From Deferribacter thermophilus (GTDB lineage: Bacteria; Chrysiogenota; Deferribacteres; Deferribacterales; Deferribacteraceae): a stretch of DNA of 64,000 bases. Numbering within the stretch: position 1 is the first letter of the stretch; every line of letters starts with the position of its first letter. Below, one piece after another: positions 17,568-26,815 of this stretch. The notes under the pieces were generated by a model. It was not told the origin of the DNA. It saw only the letters and a list, made by a program, of their open reading frames with translations, and did no database searches. The position numbers were made by a program, and so were the translations under genes. The stretch spans positions 1-64,000 of the forward strand of contig NZ_JAPNXM010000001.1 of NCBI RefSeq assembly GCF_049472675.1, given 5' to 3'.

Positions 17568-18563
17568 ATGAGAAAGTTATTGTCAATTGTTGCAGTTGTC
17601 CTTTTTGTGGTTACTTTTGCACATGATTCTTTTAGCAGAACCAAATTTGTTACTATTGGTACAGGTGGGGTTACAGGTGTTTACTACCCAACAGGTGGTG
17701 CCATTGGTAGAATTGTTAACAAAAAGTCTAAAGTTTATGGTCTTAAAGTAACAGTTGAGTCTACAGGTGGGTCAGTTTACAATATTAATGCTGTATTAAG
17801 TGGTGATTTAGAGTTTGGTATTGCTCAGTCTGATAGACAGTATCAAGCTTGGCATGGGCTTGCTGAATGGAAGGATAAAGGGCCTCAAAAAGATTTGAGA
17901 TCTGTATTTTCTATCCACCCAGAGTCTATTACTTTGGTTGCTAGAGCAGATGCTGGTATTAATTCACCTACTGATTTAAAAGGTAAAAGAGTTAATATTG
18001 GTAATCCAGGTTCTGGTCAACTTCAAAACTCAAAAGATGTTTTAGTAGCTTTTGGTTTATCAGAAAATGATATTAAGGCAGAATATGCTAAAGCTGTTGA
18101 AGCACCTGGATTGTTACAGGATGAAAGAATAGATGCTTTCTTCTATACTGTTGGCCATCCAAATGGTAATATTAAAGAGGCTACCTCAGGTAGAATTAAA
18201 GTTAAGCTTGTTCCTATCGCTGGAGAAGGTGCTGAAAAGCTTGTATCAAAATATCCTTATTATGCAAAATCAGTTATTCCTATAAAATTTTATCCAAATG
18301 CTGTAAATAAAGAAGATGTACCAAGTGTTGGTGTGAAAGCTACATTTGTTACTTCTAGAAAAATTGATCCTAAAATTGTTTATGCAATTACAAAAGAAGT
18401 TTTTGATAATTTAGAGCAGTTTAAAAAATTACACCCTGCTTACACTGTACTTACAAAAGAAAATATGCTTCAAGGTTTAACTGCACCTATTCACAGAGGT
18501 GCTTTGAAGTATTATAAAGAAGCAGGTTTGATCAAGTATATAAGAAAAGATCTGATTCAATAA
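17568..18563 (+). CDS. TAXI-type TRAP transporter solute-binding protein
   Basis: 331 residues with an N-terminal signal peptide (LLSIVAVVLFVVTFAHDSFS). The mature part has the TAXI-family opening TIGTGGVTGVYYPTGGAIGR, the STGGSVYNINAVLSGDLEFG region, GIAQSD, and the domain-crossing segment LKGKRVNIGNPGSGQLQNSK. It binds its ligand in the periplasm and delivers it to the fused permease encoded 90 nt downstream. TAXI proteins bind small carboxylates or amino acids such as glutamate; the ligand here is unknown. It starts behind GAGGAGG. Confidence 0.96.
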   Translation: MRKLLSIVAVVLFVVTFAHDSFSRTKFVTIGTGGVTGVYYPTGGAIGRIVNKKSKVYGLKVTVESTGGSVYNINAVLSGDLEFGIAQSDRQYQAWHGLAEWKDKGPQKDLRSVFSIHPESITLVARADAGINSPTDLKGKRVNIGNPGSGQLQNSKDVLVAFGLSENDIKAEYAKAVEAPGLLQDERIDAFFYTVGHPNGNIKEATSGRIKVKLVPIAGEGAEKLVSKYPYYAKSVIPIKFYPNAVNKEDVPSVGVKATFVTSRKIDPKIVYAITKEVFDNLEQFKKLHPAYTVLTKENMLQGLTAPIHRGALKYYKEAGLIKYIRKDLIQ

Positions 18564-18594
18564 TTTTTGATAAACATTATGTTTTATGTTTAAG

Positions 18595-18625
18595 TAGGAG
18601 AGGGTATCCCCCCTCTCCTATTTTT
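18595..18625 (+). terminator. Hairpin between the TRAP binding protein and permease
   Basis: A perfect 10-bp stem, TAGGAGAGGG/CCCTCTCCTA (18595-18604 and 18611-18620), has a 6-nt loop and is followed by five T. It sits between the binding-protein gene and the permease gene of one transporter. Partial termination or 3' end protection would explain higher expression of the binding protein. Confidence 0.85.
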
Positions 18626-18653
18626 ATGTTTATCAGCCATATATGGGGGTAAT

Positions 18654-20681
18654 ATGAGTTCAGAAAATATAAAGAAAGCTGAAGAAATTTTAAAAGAAGA
18701 AACAGGGGAATTAAGAGAGTTTAGACCACATGAAAGAATAATATTTGATACAATAGCAGTTGGATGGGCACTTTTTCAGTTGGCATTAGCGAGCTTTCTG
18801 ATTTTAAACAGTACTTATGTTAGAGCTATTCATTTAGCTTTTGCAATGGCGCTTGTTTTCTTATCAATCCCTTTTTTTAAAAAACCAAAGCGTGTATTAC
18901 GCTTTTTGAGCGTAACTGATAGAATACCTTTAATAGATTATATCTTTGCTATTATAGGGGTTTTTGCAGCCTTGTATATTGTGATCGATTACAATGGTAT
19001 TGCAATGAGAGCTGGTAGCCCATTAACCAGAGATATTGTTTTTGGATTGTTACTAATTGTGGTATTGCTTGAGGCTACTAGGAGATCAATTGGCCCAGCA
19101 CTAACTTTTATTGCCATAGTTTTTTCAATTTATGCATTTTTTGGCCCATATATGCCTGAAGTTCTAGCCTACAAAGGTGTCTCTTTGACAAAATATGTAA
19201 ATCAATTATCTCTATCAACAGAAGGGATTTACGGTATTCCATTAGGTGTGTCAGCTTCGATAGTGTATCTTTTTGTGTTGTTGGGTTCAATGCTTGATAA
19301 AGCTGGTGCAGGCAAATTTTTCATAGATTTAGCTGTATCATTACTTGGTAAATATAAAGGTGGGCCAGCTAAAGCTGCTATTGTTTCAAGTGCTTTGACA
19401 GGGCTTGTATCTGGCTCAAGTATTGCAAATATTGTGACTACAGGTACTTTCACTATACCTTTAATGAAAAGTGTTGGTTATCCAGCTAAAAAAGCTGCAG
19501 CTACTGAAGTAGCAGCAAGTACAGATGGGCAGCTCATGCCACCAATTATGGGTGCTGCTGCGTTTATTATTGCTGAGTATGTGAATGTGCCGTATATTGA
19601 GGTAGTTAAGGCTGCTGCAATTCCTGCATTTGTTTCTTATTTTGCACTTTTCTTTGTCACACATCTTGAGGCAAGTAAATTGGGGCTGAAAGGTTTGCCA
19701 AAAGAGCAATTGCCTGATTTTAAGAAAACATTGAGAAATGGTTTACATTATATTCTCCCAATTGCTATGTTGGTTTATGAGCTTGTTGTTTTGAGACATT
19801 CACCTGAGCTTGCAGCATTTAGAGCTATTATTGTATTGACAATTATTATCTTTATTCAAGAGTTTGTAAAATTTAAAAGAGGAGAAAATGACCATTGGTT
19901 GAAAAGTGCAATATCAATTATTAAATCTGGTTTTGTAGGTGGTTCAAGGAATATGGTATCTGTTGCACTTGCAACTGCTTCTGCTGGAATAATTGTTGGA
20001 CTTGTTAATACTGGAATTGGTAGTATGATTACTGAGATAGTTGAGAATCTTGCTCGTGGTAATATATATTTGTTGCTCCTAATTACTGCAATAGCAAGTT
20101 TATTACTTGGCATGGGGCTTCCAACAACTGCAACATATATTGTTATGGCTTCATTGACTGCACCAATAATTGTTGAGGTTGGTGCAAGTTATGGATTTTT
20201 TGTTCCTCTCATAGCTGCTCATTTATTCTGTTTCTATTTTGGTATACTGGCTGATGATACCCCACCTGTGGGACTTGCATCTTATGCAGCGGCTGCTCTG
20301 GCAGACTCAGAGCCAATACCAACAGGTTTGCAAGGTTTCTTATACGACTTGAGGACAGCGATTATACCATTTATGTTTGTATTTAATCCTGATTTAATAC
20401 TTCATCAGGTATATAGTTGGCCACTTGGTATTTTGATATTCGTTATGGCTGTTTTTGCAGCATTTGCTTTTACAAGTGTGCTTCAAGGGTGGCTCATTAC
20501 TAAAAATAAATGGTTTGAAATCCCATTTTTGTTAGCTGCAGCACTAATTCTATTTAATCCTGAAATATTGTTACATTATTTACCACTAGGTCCAGAATAT
20601 AAATATTATATGTATATCCCTGGTTTAGCTCTTTTCTTTTTAGTATTAATTGAGCAAAAATTAAGAGAAAAACTTGCATAA
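18654..20681 (+). CDS. TRAP transporter fused permease (DctQ-DctM type, TAXI family)
   Basis: 675 residues, almost entirely membrane helices. The N-terminal ~170 residues carry the four-helix small-subunit-like region; the rest is the large permease with the TRAP signatures GLVSGSSIANIVTTGTFTIP and LLGMGLPTTATYIVMASLTA and the TPPVGLASYAAAALA motif. It uses an ion gradient, usually sodium, for uptake of the ligand presented by the TAXI protein. The ATG follows a GGGGG-rich site 28 nt after the upstream hairpin. Confidence 0.96.
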   Translation: MSSENIKKAEEILKEETGELREFRPHERIIFDTIAVGWALFQLALASFLILNSTYVRAIHLAFAMALVFLSIPFFKKPKRVLRFLSVTDRIPLIDYIFAIIGVFAALYIVIDYNGIAMRAGSPLTRDIVFGLLLIVVLLEATRRSIGPALTFIAIVFSIYAFFGPYMPEVLAYKGVSLTKYVNQLSLSTEGIYGIPLGVSASIVYLFVLLGSMLDKAGAGKFFIDLAVSLLGKYKGGPAKAAIVSSALTGLVSGSSIANIVTTGTFTIPLMKSVGYPAKKAAATEVAASTDGQLMPPIMGAAAFIIAEYVNVPYIEVVKAAAIPAFVSYFALFFVTHLEASKLGLKGLPKEQLPDFKKTLRNGLHYILPIAMLVYELVVLRHSPELAAFRAIIVLTIIIFIQEFVKFKRGENDHWLKSAISIIKSGFVGGSRNMVSVALATASAGIIVGLVNTGIGSMITEIVENLARGNIYLLLLITAIASLLLGMGLPTTATYIVMASLTAPIIVEVGASYGFFVPLIAAHLFCFYFGILADDTPPVGLASYAAAALADSEPIPTGLQGFLYDLRTAIIPFMFVFNPDLILHQVYSWPLGILIFVMAVFAAFAFTSVLQGWLITKNKWFEIPFLLAAALILFNPEILLHYLPLGPEYKYYMYIPGLALFFLVLIEQKLREKLA

Positions 20682-20688
20682 AAGATTT

Positions 20689-20708
20689 GGGGGACAATCC
20701 CCCTTCCT
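20689..20708. terminator. Terminator between the TRAP permease and the antiporter gene
   Basis: GGGGG-ACAAT-CCCCC (20689-20703) forms a compact hairpin followed by T-rich sequence on the plus strand. It ends the TRAP transcript and lies just past the stop of the convergent antiporter gene, so it may serve both. Confidence 0.75.
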
Positions 20709-20709
20709 T

Positions 20710-21864
20710 TTAATATTTTAATACGATTTTCAATAATGGTGGATAAATTATCGCTGTTATAATTGATGCTAAAATTGCTGCACTAGACATTTCTATTGTT
20801 AAAATTTTAGCATTTTTACCTATTTCAGCAAATGCTACCAACAATGTAAGCGGGAATGAAGTTCCTAATGGGATCGTTAAAATATTTCTAAACTTTATAT
20901 CGGAAAACAGAAAAATAAAACTTGCAAATAATCTTATCAAAAAAATACTAATAGATAAAATTAATGCATAAATAATTGTAGTTAGGTTTGTTAGGCTGTT
21001 TAAATCTAATGAAAGGCCAACATATATAAAAAAGATAGGTATTAAAAACCCATTGCCAAACATTTCAAAACCTTCTCTAATATCTTCATTTTCTTTTAAC
21101 ACTGTTGCATAAAGCATCCCTCCAATAAAACTGCCAATGATAATCTCAATTTTGAAGATTGCTGCAAGGGATACAAAGAAAAGCATATTTAAAAAGTTTG
21201 TTCTCATACCAGTTTCCGCTGTGTTGCTGCTACTTACTATTTTTATTAGTGTTTCAGGATACCACCATGAGAAGAGTTTTAATAATTTTAAAACAAAGTA
21301 GGTTAATAAACAAAAAATCAGTATTTCTGCAATATGTATTAAAGATTTTAAACTAACACCGTAAGAATAATAAATAATAGTTAAAGTAATAACAATAAGA
21401 CTAATTATTTCTCCAATGCTTCCAACAATGAGCAAAGTTTTACCTGTGGGTGAATTTATTGCATTGTTTGAAGTAAGAATTGGGAATAATAGACCTATTG
21501 CTGTCATGGATATTAAAAGGATAAACGGTATAGAAATATTAAAATATAGACCAATTATAAAAAGTATTACAATAATAATTATGTAGTATGAAATATATAT
21601 TATAAACTCTTTTTTGGGTGTTTTTTTAAGATCTTCTATATCAAGCTCTAATCCAGCTAAATACATTAGAACAAGAAAACCAAATTCTGAAATAAATTTT
21701 ATAATAGTGTGCGTATTATGGTCTATTTTAACAAATTGTCCAATAAAAACTCCAAGCAAAATTTCTATTACAGGGATTGGCAAATATAGCTTTTTACTTA
21801 AAAAAGGGGATACAAACGCTATTACAGCTAAAATGAAAAGAAGGATAGCTTCGTAAGCTGTCAT
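20710..21864 (-). CDS. CPA2-type cation/proton antiporter (KefB-like)
   Basis: 384 residues from the ATG at 21862-21864, two bases after the stop of the regulator gene, giving the hydrophobic start MTAYEAILLFILAVI. An alternative ATG at 21909 would overlap that gene by 43 nt. About 11-12 membrane helices are visible. Typical segments are VIEILLGVFIGQF, FGFLVLMYLAGLELD and FFIYVGLSLDLNSL. It should exchange K+ or Na+ for H+ across the inner membrane. The soluble RCK/Usp-like protein encoded upstream is presumably its gating subunit. Confidence 0.9.
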   Translation of the reverse strand: MTAYEAILLFILAVIAFVSPFLSKKLYLPIPVIEILLGVFIGQFVKIDHNTHTIIKFISEFGFLVLMYLAGLELDIEDLKKTPKKEFIIYISYYIIIIVILFIIGLYFNISIPFILLISMTAIGLLFPILTSNNAINSPTGKTLLIVGSIGEIISLIVITLTIIYYSYGVSLKSLIHIAEILIFCLLTYFVLKLLKLFSWWYPETLIKIVSSSNTAETGMRTNFLNMLFFVSLAAIFKIEIIIGSFIGGMLYATVLKENEDIREGFEMFGNGFLIPIFFIYVGLSLDLNSLTNLTTIIYALILSISIFLIRLFASFIFLFSDIKFRNILTIPLGTSFPLTLLVAFAEIGKNAKILTIEMSSAAILASIITAIIYPPLLKIVLKY

Positions 21865-21866
21865 AA

Positions 21867-23270
21867 TTACTCTACACTCTGTGGAATTAGTAAAATTGAG
21901 CAATTGCACTTTATTGCAAGATTGTAGGCTGTAGATGGTTTAAAAAACGAACCAGAGTTAAACTTTTTATAGCCTGTAATAAGTAGTATGTTTTTTTGAT
22001 AATTCAAATATCTTAAAGTTTCTCTTACAGGATTCCCTTCTAAAATATTTAGCTTTATATCCATTTTATAAATAGCATTAAAATCTTTTACTATTTCGGT
22101 TACTTCATTAAGCCGTTTTTCATCATCTTCATTACGCAATTCTTTTGGTAAAGTAGTGAATACAGTTTCAATATTTACTTTAGATAACCTTGCAAGCTCT
22201 ATCCCTATTTCAAGAATATGTGCCATATCTGGAGAATTTAAACAAACTACTATTTTTGAAAAGGTTTCATTATTTTTAAAAATTGTAATAGGTTTTTCGG
22301 TTTCCTTAAAAATTTGTTTTAGTTTTATCTTTTGAAAAAATGAAATTTTTGGAAGTATAAAAGCGTTAAGCCCATTATCTTGTCTATTTAAATTTTTAAA
22401 AATATTTTCAGAAAATACTTTTTTTATCTCTTTTGTCATTTCTGTATTTTCAATAAATCTTTCTATTTTTTTATCATTAATAGTATTTTTTGTGATAACA
22501 ATTTCTAAAGTGGTTGCTCTTGAACATTTAAAGAGTGTTAGTGCTTCTTTCAAATATTTATGTTCATAACTGCCCTTTATATAAAGGGTCATTAACTTCC
22601 CATACTGAAGTGGAAACTGTGGTATCCCTTTTAGAAATATGTTTGTAAGGTTTTCCAAAACCTTTGGCTCGCCAAAAATAATAATTTTATCCCCGACCTT
22701 AATCTTTGAATTACCTGTTGGTATGACAATTTCATTATTTCTATATATTGCTGCTAAATGCCAGTTTGATGGTTTTATATGTTTTAGTTTTCTATCTGTT
22801 AAATGAGATTTTGATAAAACATTTATTTCAATCAATTCCCCTTTTTTAAAACCAAGATCAATCGCTTTAGAATAGTTTTTGTCTAATTTGTTAAGCACCA
22901 AGTTAACAGCAGTTTTAAGAGGATTTATTATAGTAACTCCAAATTCTGAAAATTTTTCTTCTATCCCTTCTGTATAGGTGATGACTAAGATAGGTATTTC
23001 CAAGTTAAAAGTTTTTCTAATAAAAAAGCAGATTTCCAGACTTACATCTGGATCTTTAAAAGCTGTAATTACATGATTTACCCTTTCTAACTTTATTTTT
23101 TTCCATGTAAGAATACTGCTTGCATCACCAATTATAGCCTTAACATTATTGAACTTTTCTTCAATGCTTTTTGCTTTATTAGGATCTATATCTATTGCAA
23201 TGACTTCTTTATCTTTTAAATTTGCTATAAGTTTTTCTTCAAAATAACCTATACCACATATTACAATCAT
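21867..23270 (-). CDS. RCK (TrkA-N/TrkA-C) and Usp-like regulatory subunit for the antiporter
   Basis: 467 residues, soluble. Residues 1-115 form a RCK/TrkA-N domain (MIVICGIGYFEEKLI, IAIDIDPNKAKSIE, AIIGDASS), a Rossmann fold that normally binds NAD(H) or nucleotides. Residues ~135-215 form TrkA-C (ELIEINVLSKSHLTDRKL, IKVGDKIIIFGEP). The C-terminal ~150 residues resemble a universal-stress-protein domain (SKIVVCLNSPDMAHILEIGI, LLITGYKK, CSILLIP). A divergent second Usp-like part may lie between 225 and 310. The two-base gap to the antiporter gene points to one complex that gates cation flux in response to nucleotide or redox state. Confidence 0.88.
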   Translation of the reverse strand: MIVICGIGYFEEKLIANLKDKEVIAIDIDPNKAKSIEEKFNNVKAIIGDASSILTWKKIKLERVNHVITAFKDPDVSLEICFFIRKTFNLEIPILVITYTEGIEEKFSEFGVTIINPLKTAVNLVLNKLDKNYSKAIDLGFKKGELIEINVLSKSHLTDRKLKHIKPSNWHLAAIYRNNEIVIPTGNSKIKVGDKIIIFGEPKVLENLTNIFLKGIPQFPLQYGKLMTLYIKGSYEHKYLKEALTLFKCSRATTLEIVITKNTINDKKIERFIENTEMTKEIKKVFSENIFKNLNRQDNGLNAFILPKISFFQKIKLKQIFKETEKPITIFKNNETFSKIVVCLNSPDMAHILEIGIELARLSKVNIETVFTTLPKELRNEDDEKRLNEVTEIVKDFNAIYKMDIKLNILEGNPVRETLRYLNYQKNILLITGYKKFNSGSFFKPSTAYNLAIKCNCSILLIPQSVE

Positions 23271-23336
23271 ATTATCCTCTGTTTACTAATCAATTTTATT
23301 TTGATAAAAGTATATCATAAATATTGGAGGTGTAAA

Positions 23337-23756
23337 ATGAAAAGTTATAGAAAAGAGCTTTGGTTTAATACAAAAAATAGAGTGGAATTTATTAATATTA
23401 CTGATGAAGTTCAAAAAGCTGTTGATGAAAGTGGTGTGAAAGAGGGGCTTTGTCTTGTAAATGCAATGCATATTACTGCTAGTGTATTTATTAATGATGA
23501 TGAAAGAGGGTTACACGAGGATTATAAGAGATGGCTTGAAGAGTTGGCTCCACATGAGCCAATATCTCAATACAAACATAATTTGACGGGTGAGGATAAT
23601 GGGGATGCTCATTTGAAAAGGCAAATTATGGGTAGAGAAGTTGTAGTGGCAATTACGAATGGAAAGCTTGATTTTGGCCCATGGGAGCAGATATTTTATG
23701 GAGAGTTTGATGGGCAAAGAAGAAAAAGGGTTTTGATTAAAATAATAGGGGAGTGA
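23337..23756 (+). CDS. YjbQ/UPF0047 family protein
   Basis: 139 residues from the ATG at 23337, chosen because TTGGAGGTG lies 6-12 nt upstream; an earlier ATG at 23301 lacks such a site. Conserved family features are visible: NAMHITASVFINDDE with the histidine, HNLTGEDNGDAHLKRQIMG with its two histidines, and GPWEQIFYGEFDG. Members form trimers, and some complement thiamine-phosphate synthase weakly; the true role is unsettled. The DHH phosphoesterase gene starts 6 nt downstream. Confidence 0.92.
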   Translation: MKSYRKELWFNTKNRVEFINITDEVQKAVDESGVKEGLCLVNAMHITASVFINDDERGLHEDYKRWLEELAPHEPISQYKHNLTGEDNGDAHLKRQIMGREVVVAITNGKLDFGPWEQIFYGEFDGQRRKRVLIKIIGE

Positions 23757-23762
23757 TAAAGG

Positions 23763-24611
23763 ATGATTTTACATATTACTCATAATGACTTGGATGGTGC
23801 TGGTTGTGCTATTTTGATGAAAAAAGTATTTGGTGATAATCTCGAATATTTTTCTATGAATTATGATGAGATTGACGATTTTATTTTAAAAAATTTTATG
23901 AATTATGAAAAAATTTATATTACTGATTTGTCACCATCATTAGATGTTTATAAAGAAGTATTAAAGAGAAAAGAAATAATTTTGATAGATCATCATAAGA
24001 CCAGCGAGTCTTTTAAAATTTTTGATAATGTTTACCATGAAAATGATAAGTGCGGTACTATGCTTACTTTTGAATATCTTGAAAAGACAATTAATGCTGA
24101 TTTATCAAAATATTATGATTTTGTAAAACTTGTAAATGATTATGATTTGTGGATATTAGAAGACAAAAGAAGTTTAGAGTTAAATAAGCTTTTTTATTTG
24201 TATGGTTTTGAAAATTTTGTGAACCGATTTATAAAAAATTACACTATCGATTTTGATGAAAAAGAACAGTTTGTATTAGAAATTGAGAATGAAAGACAGA
24301 AAAAATATTTAGAAAGTACCGCTGATACTGTGAAAATATTTAAAGATAGGGATAATAGACAATTTGGTGTTGTATTTGCAGAGCAGTATAATTCAGAATT
24401 GGGACATAATTTAATAAGTGAAAAAAACTTAGATTATGTAATTATAATCAATATACAAAAGAAGAAAATTTCGCTAAGATCAAAAATTGATGTGGATGTT
24501 TCAAAGATTGCTGTTGCTAATGGTGGTGGTGGGCATAAAAATGCAGCTGGTTTTTCCACAGATTTTAATTTTTGTTTAGAAGAGTTCTTGAAAAAAGTGG
24601 GGGTATTATGA
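23763..24611 (+). CDS. DHH-family phosphoesterase (NrnB/oligoribonuclease-like)
   Basis: 282 residues. The DHH domain shows HITHNDLDGAGCAI at residues 4-17, ITDLSPS, and the name-giving IDHHKT. The DHHA1 domain ends with NGGGGHKNAAGFS, which binds the 3' nucleotide. Members cleave short RNA, pGpG or pAp using Mn2+. The N-terminal HxDxDG order resembles NrnB more than RecJ, and its short length rules out RecJ. Given the c-di-GMP genes elsewhere in the window, a pGpG hydrolase role is possible but unproven. Its stop overlaps the engB start (ATGA). Confidence 0.88.
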   Translation: MILHITHNDLDGAGCAILMKKVFGDNLEYFSMNYDEIDDFILKNFMNYEKIYITDLSPSLDVYKEVLKRKEIILIDHHKTSESFKIFDNVYHENDKCGTMLTFEYLEKTINADLSKYYDFVKLVNDYDLWILEDKRSLELNKLFYLYGFENFVNRFIKNYTIDFDEKEQFVLEIENERQKKYLESTADTVKIFKDRDNRQFGVVFAEQYNSELGHNLISEKNLDYVIIINIQKKKISLRSKIDVDVSKIAVANGGGGHKNAAGFSTDFNFCLEEFLKKVGVL

Positions 24612-25180
24612 AAGCAGAATATATAAAATCTGCAGTTTTTGAAAAGGATTATCCAGATACAAATTTGCCAGAGATAGCATTTGTAGGTAGAAGTAATGTG
24701 GGCAAATCATCTATGATTAATACATTAGTTAATAGAAAAAATCTTGTAAAGGTAAGTCAAAAACCTGGTAAAACAAGGACAATTAACTTTTTTAATATAA
24801 ATGATGAGATTATTTTTGTGGATTTACCTGGTTATGGATATGCAAAGGTTTCAAAAAAGGAACGAGAACAGTGGAAGGTTATGATTGAAACTTATTTGCT
24901 GAAAAGAGCTCAATTAAAAGGGGTTGTACTGATAGTTGATATAAGAATAGGACCTACAGGGGATGACAAACTTATGTATGATTGGCTTCAAGCTTATGGG
25001 GTGCCAACAGTCGTTGTATTTACTAAATGTGATAAATTATCAAACAATAAAATTCAAGCACAATTATCTAAGATTAAAAAGGGATCAGAAGAGTTTTTAA
25101 ATAATTATGTTCTATTTTCAAGTATAACAAGAAGAGGGAAAGATGAACTATGGCAAATCATCAAAGAGTTATCTGTTTAA
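24608..25180 (+). CDS. engB: EngB/YihA/YsxC ribosome-biogenesis GTPase
   Basis: 190 residues from the ATG at 24608, which overlaps the preceding TGA by 4 nt. G1 is GRSNVGKSS, the G2 region follows with KPGKTRTINFF, G3 is DLPGYGYAKVSK and G4 is TKCDKL, with VLFSSITRRG as G5. EngB acts late in 50S subunit assembly and is usually essential. The gene is embedded in an overlapping series from the DHH protein to DUF554. Confidence 0.97.
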   Translation: MKAEYIKSAVFEKDYPDTNLPEIAFVGRSNVGKSSMINTLVNRKNLVKVSQKPGKTRTINFFNINDEIIFVDLPGYGYAKVSKKEREQWKVMIETYLLKRAQLKGVVLIVDIRIGPTGDDKLMYDWLQAYGVPTVVVFTKCDKLSNNKIQAQLSKIKKGSEEFLNNYVLFSSITRRGKDELWQIIKELSV

Positions 25181-25709
25181 ATATATTATTGGTTTAATTG
25201 TTGTCTTATTTATTATTGTCACAAATATCATAGCCAAAGCGGATAAATATGACGGTAAAATATCTTTTTTGCCTGATGATAAGCTTTTAAAACCATTACT
25301 ATCTGATATTGAGAATGCTAAAAAAAGTATTTATATGGCAATATATATGTTTAAAACGGATGATCATAAATTTAATCTTTCTACACTAATTGAAGAAGCA
25401 CTTTATGATGCATTAAAAAAAGGTGTAAAAGTTTATATAATTTTTGATAAAGGTAAAGGTGATGATATTACGACTGATTTTAATGAGGATACAGCAGATG
25501 AGCTAAAAAGAAAAGGGGCAATTGTTCAATTTGATACACCACAAAAGAGATTGCACGCTAAAATAACTGTTATTGATGAAAAAATTGTTTATATTGGTAG
25601 CCATAATTATACACATTCAGCATTTAAATATAATAATGAAGCAACTGTGAGAGTTGAATCAGAACAGCTTGCAAAAGAGGTTATTAATTACATAAAGGGG
25701 CTAAGATGA
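25143..25709 (+). CDS. Membrane-anchored phospholipase D-like protein with a single HKD motif
   Basis: 188 residues, starting 38 nt inside the end of engB. One N-terminal membrane segment or uncleaved signal (YIIGLIVVLFIIVTNIIA) precedes a single PLD domain with HKD motif HAKITVIDEKIVYIGSHNYT. Length and one-motif architecture resemble the Nuc-type nucleases, which dimerise to build the active site. A periplasmic nuclease or phosphodiesterase is the most likely function. It overlaps the DUF554 start by 4 nt. Confidence 0.88.
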   Translation: MNYGKSSKSYLFKYIIGLIVVLFIIVTNIIAKADKYDGKISFLPDDKLLKPLLSDIENAKKSIYMAIYMFKTDDHKFNLSTLIEEALYDALKKGVKVYIIFDKGKGDDITTDFNEDTADELKRKGAIVQFDTPQKRLHAKITVIDEKIVYIGSHNYTHSAFKYNNEATVRVESEQLAKEVINYIKGLR

Positions 25710-26398
25710 TTACTGGTACAATTGTTAACACTATCACTGTTGCGATTGGAAGTATTGTTGGTGTCACAATTGGTAAAAGCATAAAGACTGAAATAAAAGA
25801 GTCTATTATGAAGGCTCTTGGTTTAGCAGTATTAGTTTTGGGTATAAAAATGGCTTTTAGTAAACATGATTTTTTAATGGCTTTAATTGCAATAGTAATT
25901 GGTACACTTATTGGGGAATTAATCGATATTGAAAAAGGGATTGAAAATTTTGCAGAATATATAAAAAATAAGGTCAAATCAGAATCAGGAACATTTGTTT
26001 TAGGCTTTGTTTCAGCTTCAGTTTTATTTTGCGTAGGATCTATGACCATAGTTGGAGCTATAAAAGATGGCCTTAATAATGACCCCTCAGTTTTATATGT
26101 TAAAAGTCTATTAGATGGTGTTACATCAATAATTCTTGCATCTACATTTGGAATAGGAGTATTTTTTTCCATTATAGTTATTTTTGCTTATCAAGGGCTT
26201 TTATCATTAATTGCTTTTAAGCTAACTTTTCTGCTTAATGATGAAATCTATATTAATGGAATCTCAGTAGTTGGTGGGATAATAATTTTAGGAATTGGAT
26301 TAAATATGCTTGGAATCACTAAAATTAAAACAGCAAATATGCTTCCTTCATTATTCTTTATCCCTTTAATTGATGTTTTATACAGATTTCTTGTTTAA
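25706..26398 (+). CDS. DUF554 integral membrane protein
   Basis: 230 residues with about six to seven membrane helices. The opening ITGTIVNTITVAIGSIVGV, the GIKMAFSKHDFLMALIAIVI segment and the cysteine/serine-rich FCVGSMTIVGAIKDGL signature mark DUF554 (YdfK-like). Function is unknown in the family; a transport role is often supposed. It is the last gene of this plus-strand run. Confidence 0.9.
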   Translation: MITGTIVNTITVAIGSIVGVTIGKSIKTEIKESIMKALGLAVLVLGIKMAFSKHDFLMALIAIVIGTLIGELIDIEKGIENFAEYIKNKVKSESGTFVLGFVSASVLFCVGSMTIVGAIKDGLNNDPSVLYVKSLLDGVTSIILASTFGIGVFFSIIVIFAYQGLLSLIAFKLTFLLNDEIYINGISVVGGIIILGIGLNMLGITKIKTANMLPSLFFIPLIDVLYRFLV

Positions 26399-26403
26399 AG
26401 AAT

Positions 26404-26433
26404 AAGGTTAAAAGAGGAGTCTCTCTTAACCTT
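26404..26433. terminator. Bidirectional hairpin between convergent DUF554 and thioesterase genes
   Basis: AAGGTTAAAAGAG (26404-26416) pairs with CTCTCTTAACCTT (26421-26433) with one mismatch and a 4-nt loop. The right arm covers the last codons of the minus-strand thioesterase gene. It is placed to end transcripts from both sides. Confidence 0.6.
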
Positions 26434-26815
26434 TTAACAATTTTAAAAATTTATCAGGTATTTTTACAGGCTTATTAATTTTGTTATCGAATGTTACCAT
26501 CACTGTTTTGCCTGTTGCATATATAGTGTCATTGTTATCATCATGAATTTTATAGGCAATTGTAAAGCTTGTATTACCTATATCAACTACTTCCATTGTT
26601 ACAAAAACTTTATCTACAAGTTGGATTGGTCTTTTATATTCGCACTCAGCTTTTACAACTAATATGTAAATACCTTCATTTAAAAGTTCTAAGAAATCTT
26701 TTCTAAAAGCTTTTGTTCTGGCAGTTTCAAAGTATCTAAAAAAAACTACATTGTTTACATGACCGTATGTGTCAAGGTCACCATATCTAACTTCTACATC
26801 AACCGTAACTTTCAT
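26426..26815 (-). CDS. Hotdog-fold acyl-CoA thioesterase (YbgC/FadM-like)
   Basis: 129 residues, standard for the family. The catalytic loop RYGDLDTYGHVNNVVFFRYF contains the Asp and the HVNN motif of 4-hydroxybenzoyl-CoA/YbgC-type thioesterases. It should hydrolyse acyl-CoA thioesters in the cytoplasm and may relieve CoA trapping. It is encoded immediately after the chalcone-isomerase-like gene, with a MerR regulator gene first, divergent from the beta-oxidation operon. Confidence 0.9.
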   Translation of the reverse strand: MKVTVDVEVRYGDLDTYGHVNNVVFFRYFETARTKAFRKDFLELLNEGIYILVVKAECEYKRPIQLVDKVFVTMEVVDIGNTSFTIAYKIHDDNNDTIYATGKTVMVTFDNKINKPVKIPDKFLKLLKG

